A stretch of 64,000 nucleotides of DNA from Ruminiclostridium papyrosolvens C7 (GTDB lineage: Bacteria; Bacillota; Clostridia; Acetivibrionales; DSM-1351), in contig NZ_ATAY01000019.1 of assembly GCF_000421965.1 (NCBI RefSeq), positions 27,133-91,132 on the forward strand. Reading direction: 5' to 3'. A model generated the notes under the pieces. That model was not told the DNA's origin. It did no database searches and saw nothing but the letters and a program-made list of their open reading frames with translations. Position numbers and translations under genes: made by a program. Positions 30,042 to 38,989 of this stretch are shown here, one piece after another; positions within the stretch are counted from its first letter, which is position 1; the number at the start of each line of letters is the position of its first letter.

Positions 30042-30067
30042 ATATTATAAGCCAAAACTTATAATAT
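30042..30067. promoter_or_regulatory. Candidate LysR operator
   Basis: Perfect inverted repeat ATATTATAAG / CTTATAATAT with a 6-bp centre (CCAAAA). The size and partial ATAAG-N6-CTTAT form suit a LysR-type regulatory binding site, and it lies between the divergent regulator and its neighbour. Confidence 0.65.
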
Positions 30068-30120
30068 CCATACTACTATAACTATCAGATTATTTCAATA
30101 TAAAATACTATTATTATATA

Positions 30121-30149
30121 TTGCAGTCCGGTACACATGTTGTTATGTA
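30121..30149 (+). promoter_or_regulatory. Predicted promoter of the SGNH hydrolase gene
   Basis: TTGCAG at 30121-30126 and TATGTA at 30144-30149 with a 17-bp spacer, giving a leader of about 24 nt. Moderate match to sigma-A consensus. Confidence 0.45.
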
Positions 30150-30179
30150 AAGTATTAAAAAAATCGGAGTATATAAAAT

Positions 30180-31277
30180 ATGAAAAATGCTCAAGGAAGC
30201 CATTCCAAAATTATAGAACGATCATTAATTAGTACGGGAAATAATTACAGAATGAAAAAGGCCATGGAGAAGGCAGAAAAGGGCCAGAAGGTAACTTTAG
30301 CTTATCTTGGGGGATCAATAACGGAAGGATACAACGGTGGCCCTGATAAGTGCTTTGCAAAGTTAACCTGCGACTACTTTGCACAAAACTTTTGTAAAGG
30401 CAATAACATAAATTACATAAATGCAGGAATGGCAGGAACGTCTTCGACATTGGGATTAATACGGATTGAAAAGGATATATTAATCCATAAACCCGACATT
30501 GTATTCGTCGAATTTTCCGTTAATGATACAAAGGACAAAACAAATATGGCTGCTTTTGAAAGTCTTCTACTCAGAATTTTGAGTTCAGAATCTCAACCTG
30601 CCGTTGTATTAATATTTACAATATCAGAATCCGGCTATTCCTGTCAAAATGAGATGGCACAAATCGGGAGACATTATGAATTGGCTATGATTAGTATAAA
30701 GGACGCAATAGTACCTGAGTTTGTTGGGGGAACAATGAATTGGCAGGATTATTCCGATGACTATATTCACCCTCATGAGAATGGACATGAACTTATTACG
30801 GAGCTTATAATATATTATCTGAATAAAGTCAGTCATGAGGTTCTGAATGGAGTTTACAAAATTTCAGAAACCCCTGTAGTCGGTAATGAGTTTGTAACCC
30901 TGAAGATGCTGGATAATACAATTATACGGGTAAAAGATTCAGGCGGATTTTCTTCGGACATTACCATCAATCAGTTTCCTAATGGATGGACACATAAAGC
31001 AGGAGCTAAGACGGAAAAGTTCTCTTTTAATTTATATTGCAAGAATCTGTTTATTGTGTACAAGGAGTCAAAAAACACAGACACAGGTTCAGCCGATATC
31101 CATATTGATGATATATTTGTACTAACTGTAAATGGTTTTAACAGCTCGGGATGGAATAATCCGGTAGCTAAATTATTATTAAACAGTGAAAAGCCTGCAA
31201 TTCATAAAATAGAAATCAAAATGTCAAAGGGTTCCGAAGACAAAGAATTAAGTATTCTGGCGTTTGGATACAGCTAA
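30180..31277 (+). CDS. SGNH/GDSL-type hydrolase, cytoplasmic
   Basis: A 365-residue esterase-fold protein without a signal peptide. Block I is LGGSITEG (nucleophile Ser), block III VEFSVND (Asn of the oxyanion hole), and block V is DYIHPHENGH (Asp and His of the triad). The SGNH domain covers about 40-215, and the remaining 150 residues form a beta-rich domain with a KxxSFNLYCKNLFIVYKE stretch. SGNH enzymes with such an accessory domain include carbohydrate deacetylases. In a plant-polymer degrader, removal of acetyl groups from imported oligosaccharides is plausible but not shown. Divergent from the LysR gene, which probably controls it. Confidence 0.8.
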   Translation: MKNAQGSHSKIIERSLISTGNNYRMKKAMEKAEKGQKVTLAYLGGSITEGYNGGPDKCFAKLTCDYFAQNFCKGNNINYINAGMAGTSSTLGLIRIEKDILIHKPDIVFVEFSVNDTKDKTNMAAFESLLLRILSSESQPAVVLIFTISESGYSCQNEMAQIGRHYELAMISIKDAIVPEFVGGTMNWQDYSDDYIHPHENGHELITELIIYYLNKVSHEVLNGVYKISETPVVGNEFVTLKMLDNTIIRVKDSGGFSSDITINQFPNGWTHKAGAKTEKFSFNLYCKNLFIVYKESKNTDTGSADIHIDDIFVLTVNGFNSSGWNNPVAKLLLNSEKPAIHKIEIKMSKGSEDKELSILAFGYS

Positions 31278-31348
31278 AACTTTTTAACATATATTTATTT
31301 CCAATATAGTATATTGAAGGAGAGAACAAATATAAAGAAGCCAACTGA

Positions 31349-32098
31349 ATGAAAAAATTTAATGTTATTTTTATAAAAAGAAAGTTTTTATTATTTGCAG
31401 CAATTTTAATAATTGCTATATTAACTGTACCAATTATTTTGTTAATAGAAATGTCTAGCTCAGATACATTTACAGATCCCAAAAGTGGCGTAATTGTAAT
31501 TGATCCGGGCCATGGAGGAATCGACGGGGGAACAAGCAGGGACGGAGTATTGGAAAAAGAAATAAATCTTGATATAGCTAAAAAGCTACAATCCATTCTT
31601 GTAAAGCAAGGATATAAAATAATTATGACTAGGGAAGAGGATGTTTCTCTTGAAAGTCTGGATAATAGCCAGAAATCAAGACATATGAGGGATTTAACTG
31701 CTAGGGCAAATATTATTAATAACAGCAATGCCCAATTGTTTCTCAGCATCCACGTTAACTGCAATTTAAAAAAGCCTGCTACTAATGGTGCAATAGTCTT
31801 TTTCAGCAAAAAGTACGAGCAAAATAAGACTCTGGCATTATGCATTCAGCGCCAATTGAACAACATGGTTGTAGACGGAAAAAAACGAAGCACCCATGAC
31901 CCGGTACAGGCAAAATACTATGTTCTTGACTATACCGATATACCCGGTGTTATAGTTGAAACTGGTTTTATTTCAAACGAGGAAGAAAAGCAGGAATTAG
32001 TAAAGGACTCCTTTCGACAAGAGCTGGCAAAATCAATATCAAAAGGAGTAGAACAATATTTAAATGAATCCAGTAAGGTATCCACGCCTGCCTCATAG
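31349..32098 (+). CDS. cwlD: N-acetylmuramoyl-L-alanine amidase, CwlD-type
   Basis: A 249-residue zinc amidase of the Amidase_3 family. An N-terminal membrane anchor (about 14-34) precedes the catalytic domain with the metal ligands VIDPGHGGIDGG, LEKEIN and SIHVN, and the catalytic VETGFISN. Length and the DPGHGG-x-DGG start match CwlD, which makes muramic delta-lactam in spore cortex. The ATG at 31349 follows an in-frame stop directly, so it cannot start earlier; the upstream GAAGGAGAG (31315-31323) is too far, and only a weak AAAGAAG is near. It is convergent with the next gene, with 12 bp between them. Confidence 0.85.
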   Translation: MKKFNVIFIKRKFLLFAAILIIAILTVPIILLIEMSSSDTFTDPKSGVIVIDPGHGGIDGGTSRDGVLEKEINLDIAKKLQSILVKQGYKIIMTREEDVSLESLDNSQKSRHMRDLTARANIINNSNAQLFLSIHVNCNLKKPATNGAIVFFSKKYEQNKTLALCIQRQLNNMVVDGKKRSTHDPVQAKYYVLDYTDIPGVIVETGFISNEEEKQELVKDSFRQELAKSISKGVEQYLNESSKVSTPAS

Positions 32099-32110
32099 AG
32101 TTTAGGAATA

Positions 32111-33061
32111 TTAATCAATTAATTCAATTGTCTCAGTAAAATTATCAATACCTTCTCCCAAATAGCTGTCCTTTTTGGTAAATGGAGAATACAAGGAAAC
32201 TTTAAGGGTGCCGGAGCGGGGACAGAATTTGAGAAATCTTAAAAATCCATTACCTCCATTTGGGGCCTTCTGGTAATCAGATAGAATCTCCAGAACCTTT
32301 CTTGTAGTCCCATCAGAATTGCAAACCATTTTAAACTTTTTTTGTGCACCATGATAATGTCCGCACAAGACCATAAAGACATTGTCGTTTTTAAGGACAA
32401 TACTGTCAGAAACTATCTTGGCCTTTTCTGTCATCTCTCCATCGGTATCAAGGTATTCATGCAAAACAAGAATGGCATTTCTGTTGGGGTACTTTTCAAG
32501 AACGCTATTTGCCCAAGTAGTTGTTTCAAGAGAAGTTTCACTACCAAAACCCAGATATAGTATAATAAAGTCGTGAGAGCTAAAAGATATCAGGTCGTAG
32601 TGGTTTCGGTTATCATCCATGCTGCCTCCGTACCAAGGCTTATCTATATATCGGGAAGCACCAAAATAACTTTTAAATATGCTGTAATTAAGTCCATTGG
32701 TTATGACATCATGATTACCAGCCAGCACACCATAAGGAACATTTGCATCATCTAGTTTTTGAAAGTTTCGACTTGCAACTTCCCATTGGTTTACACAGCT
32801 TGCAGTGTCTACAATATCACCTGATACAATCAAATACCCAAAAGAGTTGTGCTTGTAATTTTTTACAAACCAATCCCCAAGACAATCATAAATTTGAGGA
32901 TAGCTTTCGGCATAGTACTGAGGGTCGGAAAGCCATACCATAGTAAAAGGCTTTTCTGATGCTTCTGCATGAAAACAGTTAAAGGACAATGAAATCAGAA
33001 GAAATACAGTAAATAAACCCATTATTAGTCTTTTTTCATAAACTACCCCCGTCAACTGCAA
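32111..33061 (-). CDS. Secreted calcineurin-like metallophosphoesterase
   Basis: About 316 residues. An N-terminal hydrophobic signal (about 12-32) is followed by a metallophosphatase domain: WLSDPQYY (D-x-H/Q type site I), IVSGDIVD, AGNHDV and, further on, LHEYL and CGHYHGA. The first motif has Gln where many family members have His. Substrate unknown; secreted members include phosphodiesterases and nucleotidases. The start is uncertain: TTG at 33061 gives the full signal n-region (EKR), while the ATG at 33022 would remove it. No near Shine-Dalgarno decides. Convergent with cwlD. Confidence 0.75.
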   Translation of the reverse strand: MQLTGVVYEKRLIMGLFTVFLLISLSFNCFHAEASEKPFTMVWLSDPQYYAESYPQIYDCLGDWFVKNYKHNSFGYLIVSGDIVDTASCVNQWEVASRNFQKLDDANVPYGVLAGNHDVITNGLNYSIFKSYFGASRYIDKPWYGGSMDDNRNHYDLISFSSHDFIILYLGFGSETSLETTTWANSVLEKYPNRNAILVLHEYLDTDGEMTEKAKIVSDSIVLKNDNVFMVLCGHYHGAQKKFKMVCNSDGTTRKVLEILSDYQKAPNGGNGFLRFLKFCPRSGTLKVSLYSPFTKKDSYLGEGIDNFTETIELID

Positions 33062-33201
33062 AATTTAATTCTATAAGATATACTCTGTAAATCTATTAAA
33101 AAATATTATTAAAATCAATTTGTTTTCCTCCATAAAATCTACACATAGAAATGATATGCTACTAAAAGGTAAAAAAGCAGATATGAAATGAAGGAGGAAA
33201 T

Positions 33202-35052
33202 ATGATGAATATAATTCTTCAAGTAGAAGGCATGACATGTATGGGCTGCGAAACAAGAATAGAGAATGCAGTTAAAAAACTGGACGGAATTGAAAATGTT
33301 AAAGCAATTTACAGTAGTTCAAATGTTTACGTAACCTACAATGCAGATGCCGTTAAGCTGAATACAATAATAGAAACAGTTGAAAGACTGGATTATACTG
33401 TAAAAAATAAGCCCAAAGATATGTCAAATAACATACAGACTTCAAATACTCCCGATAAAAATCCGGAGTGGCCGGGAGTAGGGCAAATTGCAGGAATAGC
33501 AGTAATTATACTCGCCCTTTATGTAATTATAAAAAATACGATTGGTTTTAATTTTGTACCTGAAGTGAACCAGTCAATGGGGTACGGAATTCTGTTTTTT
33601 ATAGGGCTGTTGACATCACTGCATTGTGTAGCCATGTGCGGAGGAATAAATCTATCGGTATGTGTCCAATACAAACCCGTATCAGGTGTTTCGGGGCTAG
33701 CTAAATTAAAACCTAGCATATTATATAATTTGGGACGTGTAATTTCCTATACCATTGTAGGTGGAATTGTTGGAGGAATAGGCTCAGTTGTAAGTTTTTC
33801 AGGTTCTGCTAAGGGTGTAGTTGCAATTCTTTCTGGTATTTTTATGGTTATAATGGGTATAAATATGTTGAATATTTTCCCTGTACTTAGAAAATTGAAT
33901 CCCAGAATGCCTAAGATCTTTGCCCAAAAAGTACATGAAAGCAGCGGAAGCCGTGGGCCTTTGTTGGTTGGAATGCTGAATGGACTTATGCCCTGCGGAC
34001 CTTTACAGGCAATGCAGCTATATGCCCTGGGTACGGGAAGTGCTATGGCAGGAGCCTTATCAATGTTTCTATTCAGTCTTGGGACGGTTCCCCTGATGTT
34101 TGGGTTTGGTGCTGTCAGCTCATTCCTCAGCAGCAAATTTACACACAAAATGATGAAGGTAAGTGCTGTACTGGTATTGATTCTTGGTATTATAATGTTA
34201 AACAGAGGGCTTTCACTTTCTGGATTCAATACAAGCGTAGTCCTTGGTGCATCATCTTCTGAAGGAGGAGTTGCAAAAATAGAGGGAAATGTTCAGGTAG
34301 TTACTACAAAGCTTGATTCCGGCAGGTACAGTCCTATAACGGTTCAAAAAGGTATCCCTGTAAAATGGACAATTACAGCTGATTCAAGTGATATAAACGG
34401 CTGTAACAACAGAATAAACATACCTGAATACAATATTGAGAATATGCCATTGAAGGCCGGAGAAAATATTATTGAATTTACCCCGGACAGTGAAGGAAAA
34501 TTTGTATACAGCTGCTGGATGGGAATGATTAGCAGCAATATAAAGGTTGTCAGCAATTTGTCGACCCTCAGTGATGAAGACATAACAGGCGACACCGATT
34601 CTCAGGGGGCTGTTTCCGGTTCAGGAGGGTGTTGCGGAGCAGCCGCGAAGGCTACTAAATTTGCAAACGGGAAGATTCCTACTGACGAGGTAGCCATTTC
34701 AAAGGTAAACGGGGATAAACAGGAGGTAACTGTAACAGTAAACGATTATGGGTATTCACCTGCGGTTGTTGTTTTGCAAAAAGGAATACCTGCAAAAATA
34801 AAGTTTAATACAGAACAATTAAACATATGCAATAGCATAGTTGTATTTCCGGAGTATCAGGCACAGATGGATTTGAAAAGTGAAAAGGAAACACCTGAAT
34901 TGTCGCCGACTCTTGACTTTACTTTCCAATGCGGAATGGGGATGTTACACGGCTATGTAAAGGTGGTAGATAATATAAATACAATTAATATCGAAGACAT
35001 AAAGAATGAAGTAAACAGCTATACACCATCTGCAGGAGGGTGCTGCGGCTAA
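33202..35052 (+). CDS. HMA + DsbD/SafE-like membrane + double cupredoxin-like copper protein
   Basis: A 616-residue fusion. Residues about 4-67 form a heavy-metal-associated domain with GMTCMGC. A six-helix membrane domain of the DsbD_2/urease-accessory UreH-like type follows (about 95-330, with LHCVAMCGG and LMPCGPLQAM). Then come two cupredoxin-like domains (about 355-445 and 500-595), each ending in a Cys/Met-rich loop (CWMGM and CGMGM). Two GGCCG motifs, one in the linker (about 475) and one at the very C-terminus, could bind metal. Followed by copA with 36 bp between them, so a role in copper capture, relay or export is well supported by context. AAGGAGG serves ATG 33202 or, better spaced, ATG 33205. 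Confidence 0.85.
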   Translation: MMNIILQVEGMTCMGCETRIENAVKKLDGIENVKAIYSSSNVYVTYNADAVKLNTIIETVERLDYTVKNKPKDMSNNIQTSNTPDKNPEWPGVGQIAGIAVIILALYVIIKNTIGFNFVPEVNQSMGYGILFFIGLLTSLHCVAMCGGINLSVCVQYKPVSGVSGLAKLKPSILYNLGRVISYTIVGGIVGGIGSVVSFSGSAKGVVAILSGIFMVIMGINMLNIFPVLRKLNPRMPKIFAQKVHESSGSRGPLLVGMLNGLMPCGPLQAMQLYALGTGSAMAGALSMFLFSLGTVPLMFGFGAVSSFLSSKFTHKMMKVSAVLVLILGIIMLNRGLSLSGFNTSVVLGASSSEGGVAKIEGNVQVVTTKLDSGRYSPITVQKGIPVKWTITADSSDINGCNNRINIPEYNIENMPLKAGENIIEFTPDSEGKFVYSCWMGMISSNIKVVSNLSTLSDEDITGDTDSQGAVSGSGGCCGAAAKATKFANGKIPTDEVAISKVNGDKQEVTVTVNDYGYSPAVVVLQKGIPAKIKFNTEQLNICNSIVVFPEYQAQMDLKSEKETPELSPTLDFTFQCGMGMLHGYVKVVDNINTINIEDIKNEVNSYTPSAGGCCG

Positions 35053-35088
35053 TGTATACAATATTACAACAATAAAGGAGCAGATAAA

Positions 35089-37581
35089 ATGGATAGGAAA
35101 GAATCCCTTAAAATCACAGGTATGAGCTGTGCGGCTTGCGCAGCAAGGATTGAAAAGGGTCTGAATAAGCTTGAAGGAGTAAATAATGCAAATGTTAATT
35201 TTGCGGTAGAAAAAGCAACCGTTGAATACGATGACAGTATCACCGATTCGGCGAAATTTCAGGAAATAATTGAAAAGCTGGGTTATGGCGTTATAAAAGA
35301 AAGCCCAAAATCCGGAAACAAAGTTGAATTAAAGCTTTCCGGTATGTCCTGTGCAGCATGCTCTGCAAAAATTGAAAAAAAGCTTAATAAGACCGAAGGA
35401 ATTGTTAAAGCAGCCGTAAACCTTGCCACTGAAAAGGCAAATATTGAATACGACCCGTCAGCGGTAAAAGTTTCAGACATAATTAAAATAGTTGAAGGCT
35501 TGGGCTATGGGGCGGAAAAGGCCGAGGAGGTAAACAGGGATACTGAGAAAGAGCAAAGGGAGAAGGAAATAAAATCCTTGAAGCTTTCTCTGATTGTATC
35601 GGCAGTACTGAGTACTCCTCTTGTACTTGCAATGATTCTGGGAATGTTGAATCTGGGCAGCCCTTTGCTTTCGCTGCTTCATAATCAGTATTTTCAGATG
35701 ATAATAGCAACTCCGGTACAGTTTATAATCGGTTTCAGATTTTATAAACATGCATATTACGCATTGAAATCCAGAAGTGCCAACATGGATGTATTGATAG
35801 CCATGGGTACATCTGCTGCATATTTTTTCAGTCTTTACAATGTTTTCTTTGAGGAAGTTCATAAAGGCATGATGAAAGACCTCTACTTTGAGGCCGCAGC
35901 GGTTATTATTACGCTTATTTTATTGGGCAAATACCTTGAAGCGGTTGCAAAGGGTAAAACTTCAGAAGCAATAAAGAAGCTTATGGGCTTGCAGGCTAAG
36001 ACAGCCAGAGTACTCAGGAACGGTACTGAAGAAGACATACCTATAGAAGATGTTCTGCCAGGTGATGTTGTTGTTGTAAGACCGGGAGAAAAAATACCTG
36101 TTGACGGTAAAATATTAGAAGGTAATTCATCCATAGATGAATCAATGCTGACAGGTGAAAGCCTTCCAGTTGAGAAAAAAGCAGGCGATGTTGTAATTGG
36201 AGCAACCATAAACAAATTCGGAACCTTCCGTTTCGAAGCCACAAAGGTAGGCAAGGATACTGCATTGTCACAAATAATCAAGATGGTTGAAGATGCCCAA
36301 GGCTCAAAGGCTCCAATTCAGAAGATTGCCGACAAGGTTTCAGGTATATTTGTTCCTGTAGTTGTGGCAATTGCGGTATTAACCTTTGTAATATGGCTGC
36401 TGGTAACCGGTGATGTGACAAAGGCAATAGTAAGTGCGGTAGCAGTTCTGGTTATAGCGTGTCCATGTTCTCTTGGGTTGGCAACTCCCACCGCAATAAT
36501 GGTAGGTACCGGAAAAGGTGCTGAAAACGGCATACTTATTAAAGGCGGAGAACATCTGGAAATGGCTTATAAGCTAAACGCTGTAGTTCTTGATAAAACA
36601 GGAACAATTACAAAAGGCGAGCCGGAAGTTACCGATATAGTTGTTATAGACACTTCCTATACTGAAAAGGAAATATTAAGGCTTGGGGCAATTACTGAAA
36701 AAAGTTCAGAGCATCCTTTGGGTGTAGCAATTTATGAGCATGGTAAAAAAGATCTTGGTAATATAAATGACCCTGACAAATTTGAAGCTATACCGGGAAG
36801 AGGCGTAATGTCTGTTATAGACGGTAAAACCATTTATATTGGTACCAGAAAGCTTATGAATGAACAGGGAATTGATATGGGGAGTGTTGAAGCTGCTATT
36901 GAAAGACTTGAGGACGAAGGCAAAACAGCAATGCTGATGTCTATAAACAATATTCTGACAGCACTTGTTGCAGTTGCGGATACATTGAAGGAAAGTTCAA
37001 AGGATGCAATTGCAGAGTTGAAAAATATTGGCATTGACGTATATATGATTACAGGTGACAATGAAAGGACTGCTAATGCTATTGCAAAGCTTGTAGGAAT
37101 AACTAATGTACTGGCGGAGGTGCTTCCTGAAAACAAGGCAGAGGAAGTAGAGAAGCTAAAAGCACAAGGCAAAATAGTTGCAATGGTTGGTGACGGAATA
37201 AACGATGCTCCGGCTTTAGCTACTGCAGACATTGGCTTGGCAATAGGCACAGGTACGGATGTTGCCATTGAAGCAGCAGATATTACCCTTATGAGGGGGG
37301 ATTTAAGAACCATTCCAGCTGCCATAAGACTATCAAGAAAAACAATGACCAAAATAAAACAAAACCTATTCTGGGCGTTTTTCTACAATATTATAGGTAT
37401 ACCATTCGCAGCACTGGGATTACTTAATCCAATGATTGCAGGAGGGGCTATGGCCTTCAGCTCTGTATCGGTAGTAACGAATTCATTGAGCCTGAAGGGT
37501 TATGAGCCAATGGATAACCGTAAGTTTGATACTGTTGAGGAATGGCAGGAACAGGAGTGGAAAACGGGGAAAAAGCAATAA
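35089..37581 (+). CDS. copA: Cu+-exporting P1B-type ATPase CopA
   Basis: An 830-residue copper pump. Two N-terminal HMA domains (each GMSCAAC, about 6-70 and 78-143), eight membrane helices, the TGES actuator loop, the copper-transport CPC in ACPCSLGLA (about 458), the phosphorylation site DKTGT (about 501), the SEHPLG nucleotide-site motif, and GDGINDAP in the hinge. It exports cytosolic Cu+ using ATP. Second gene of an evident two-gene copper operon. No CopY/CsoR-type regulator gene is seen in the window. Confidence 0.96.
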   Translation: MDRKESLKITGMSCAACAARIEKGLNKLEGVNNANVNFAVEKATVEYDDSITDSAKFQEIIEKLGYGVIKESPKSGNKVELKLSGMSCAACSAKIEKKLNKTEGIVKAAVNLATEKANIEYDPSAVKVSDIIKIVEGLGYGAEKAEEVNRDTEKEQREKEIKSLKLSLIVSAVLSTPLVLAMILGMLNLGSPLLSLLHNQYFQMIIATPVQFIIGFRFYKHAYYALKSRSANMDVLIAMGTSAAYFFSLYNVFFEEVHKGMMKDLYFEAAAVIITLILLGKYLEAVAKGKTSEAIKKLMGLQAKTARVLRNGTEEDIPIEDVLPGDVVVVRPGEKIPVDGKILEGNSSIDESMLTGESLPVEKKAGDVVIGATINKFGTFRFEATKVGKDTALSQIIKMVEDAQGSKAPIQKIADKVSGIFVPVVVAIAVLTFVIWLLVTGDVTKAIVSAVAVLVIACPCSLGLATPTAIMVGTGKGAENGILIKGGEHLEMAYKLNAVVLDKTGTITKGEPEVTDIVVIDTSYTEKEILRLGAITEKSSEHPLGVAIYEHGKKDLGNINDPDKFEAIPGRGVMSVIDGKTIYIGTRKLMNEQGIDMGSVEAAIERLEDEGKTAMLMSINNILTALVAVADTLKESSKDAIAELKNIGIDVYMITGDNERTANAIAKLVGITNVLAEVLPENKAEEVEKLKAQGKIVAMVGDGINDAPALATADIGLAIGTGTDVAIEAADITLMRGDLRTIPAAIRLSRKTMTKIKQNLFWAFFYNIIGIPFAALGLLNPMIAGGAMAFSSVSVVTNSLSLKGYEPMDNRKFDTVEEWQEQEWKTGKKQ

Positions 37582-37638
37582 ACATATATTACCAGAGCTT
37601 TGACCCCGCAAAGTCTTATCAATAATTCGAATTATATA

Positions 37639-37707
37639 TTGACTGCTTGTATTTTTTGACTTAATTAAAGGAGGTGGTAAGGAAATCTATTTTATATAGA
37701 AGCAGTC
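37639..37707 (+). promoter_or_regulatory. Possible promoter and inverted repeat before the riboswitch
   Basis: TTGACT (37639-37644) and TAATTA (37662-37667), 17 bp apart, form a fair promoter. Overlapping it, GACTGCTT (37641-37648) and AAGCAGTC (37700-37707) are perfect complements that enclose AAAGGAGGTG (37667-37676), a Shine-Dalgarno-like sequence with no gene behind it. Promoter and hairpin cannot both be fully used as RNA, so one reading is wrong. Confidence 0.4.
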
Positions 37708-37716
37708 AAAAAAATT

Positions 37717-37832
37717 TGCTGAATCTTCGTTATAGATGGCGAAGTACGGAGGAACCAAGAAAAAGGGGGTTAATCCATTTTATATGGTAGGGTGATCCTA
37801 TTACCCGAACCCGGCAGCTAACTTCGGAAGCA
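37717..37832 (+). ncRNA. c-di-AMP riboswitch (ydaO-yuaA type)
   Basis: The conserved blocks of the ydaO-yuaA element appear in order: CTTCG...CGAAG stem, CGGAGGAACCAAG, GGGGTTAATCC, GGTAGGGTGATCC, ACCCGAACCCGGCAGCTAA and CTTCGGAAGC, with an outer TGCT/AGCA pairing. This aptamer binds cyclic di-AMP and usually turns off genes for wall hydrolases and osmolyte or potassium transport. It ends 6 nt before the AGGAGG (37839-37844) of the NlpC/P60 gene, the classic partner, so it probably controls this gene either by termination or by access to the ribosome site. No separate terminator hairpin is obvious between them. Confidence 0.92.
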
Positions 37833-37848
37833 CACTATAGGAGGAATA

Positions 37849-38745
37849 ATGAAACAAAAGATTACTAAGGCACTTGCAGGATGTATTATTGCCCTGATTT
37901 TTGCATTTGCATCTACGGCTGTAATGGCCGCTACAATGCCTGCAAAAGTAACAGGTACAAACGTAAAAATGAGAAAGGCACAAACAACATCTTCCTCAAT
38001 TGTTACCAAATTGACAAATGCAAAAGTAACTGTCACCGACTTCTCAAAAGGCTGGTACAAGGTTTCGTATAACAAGAAAACCGGCTGGGTTAACGGTAAT
38101 TATGTTAAGTTGCAGCCTGTAAATGGAGTTATAAATGCAAATGGTGTCAATTTCAGGAAAAGTGCCGGAACTTCTGGCAAGGTTATAAGCTCGCTTAAAA
38201 AGAGTACTTCCGTACAGATTCTCGGTGTTGTAAAGGGTTGGAACAAGGTTAAGATAGGTTCAAAGGTGGGCTATGTATCATCTAAATTTGTGAATATTTC
38301 ATCTGCCAGCACAAAAACTTCCAGATCGGCAAGTGTAGTTGCATTTGCTGCCATTGAGGACGATGGCTCCGTAAACAGCAAACTAATTGCGTATGCCCGT
38401 GAGTTTGAAGGGGTCAGATATGTTTATGGCGGGACGAATCCACAGACTGGTTTTGATTGTTCGGGTTTTGTAGGCTACGTATACAAAAAGTTCGATGTCA
38501 ATCTTAACAGGTCGGCACAAGGTATGTATTCCAACGGAGTTAAGGTATCAAAGGCTCAGTTAAAGGCAGGAGATATCTTGTTTTTTGATGCTTCAAGTAG
38601 AAAAGCATCAGGACAAATAGACCACGCCGGAATTTATATTGGTGGTGATACCTTTATTCATGCATCTTCATCAAACGGCAAAGTCCGTGTACAAAAGCTG
38701 TCTGAATACAGGGGTACTTATATTGGAGCAAAAAGAGTAATTTAG
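37849..38745 (+). CDS. SH3-domain NlpC/P60 cell wall endopeptidase
   Basis: A 298-residue secreted peptidoglycan hydrolase. Signal peptide about 1-26 (VMAAT), two bacterial SH3 domains (about 28-88 and 92-150; VKMRKAQTTSS and VNFRKSAGTSG starts), a Ser-rich linker, then NlpC/P60 (about 175-298). The catalytic cysteine is in TGFDCSGFV, the histidine in IDHAGIYIG, and the third polar residue is the His in FIHASSSNG. It cleaves D-Glu to diamino acid bonds in stem peptides. Control by c-di-AMP is indicated by the riboswitch in its leader. Monocistronic: its own terminator follows. Confidence 0.93.
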   Translation: MKQKITKALAGCIIALIFAFASTAVMAATMPAKVTGTNVKMRKAQTTSSSIVTKLTNAKVTVTDFSKGWYKVSYNKKTGWVNGNYVKLQPVNGVINANGVNFRKSAGTSGKVISSLKKSTSVQILGVVKGWNKVKIGSKVGYVSSKFVNISSASTKTSRSASVVAFAAIEDDGSVNSKLIAYAREFEGVRYVYGGTNPQTGFDCSGFVGYVYKKFDVNLNRSAQGMYSNGVKVSKAQLKAGDILFFDASSRKASGQIDHAGIYIGGDTFIHASSSNGKVRVQKLSEYRGTYIGAKRVI

Positions 38746-38771
38746 AAATCATGTAAATATAAATAATTCAT

Positions 38772-38811
38772 AGCCGCAAAATTCATCTTTTGATGTTTTT
38801 TGCGGCTTTTT
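38772..38811 (+). terminator. Terminator after the NlpC/P60 gene
   Basis: AGCCGCAAAA pairs with TTTTGCGGCT, followed by TTTTTG; a small inner CATC/GATG pair extends the stem. Confidence 0.88.
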
Positions 38812-38840
38812 GTTACTGTATTAGCGGTATGGGACGCAGA

Positions 38841-38869
38841 TTGACATCATCAACCAATTAAAGTATAAT
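38841..38869 (+). promoter_or_regulatory. Perfect sigma-A promoter of the methyltransferase/ABC operon
   Basis: TTGACA (38841-38846), a 17-bp spacer and TATAAT (38864-38869): both hexamers match consensus. Predicted leader about 114 nt to the GTG at 38990; I see no known riboswitch in it. Confidence 0.8.
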
Positions 38870-38989
38870 TAGGATAATAATTACAAAATATTTATAAAAA
38901 GTAAATCTAATTATGTAGAAATTAGAATATCAGCTGATGTTCATTGCTTTTTGTTGAAGGGATTTTATTGGAAACGGGAGGAATGAGTA

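Noticed and set aside
38870..38989. Cobalamin or nickel riboswitch before the methyltransferase/ABC operon
   Set aside because: The 114-nt leader is too short and lacks the B12 box or NiCo-type conserved blocks.
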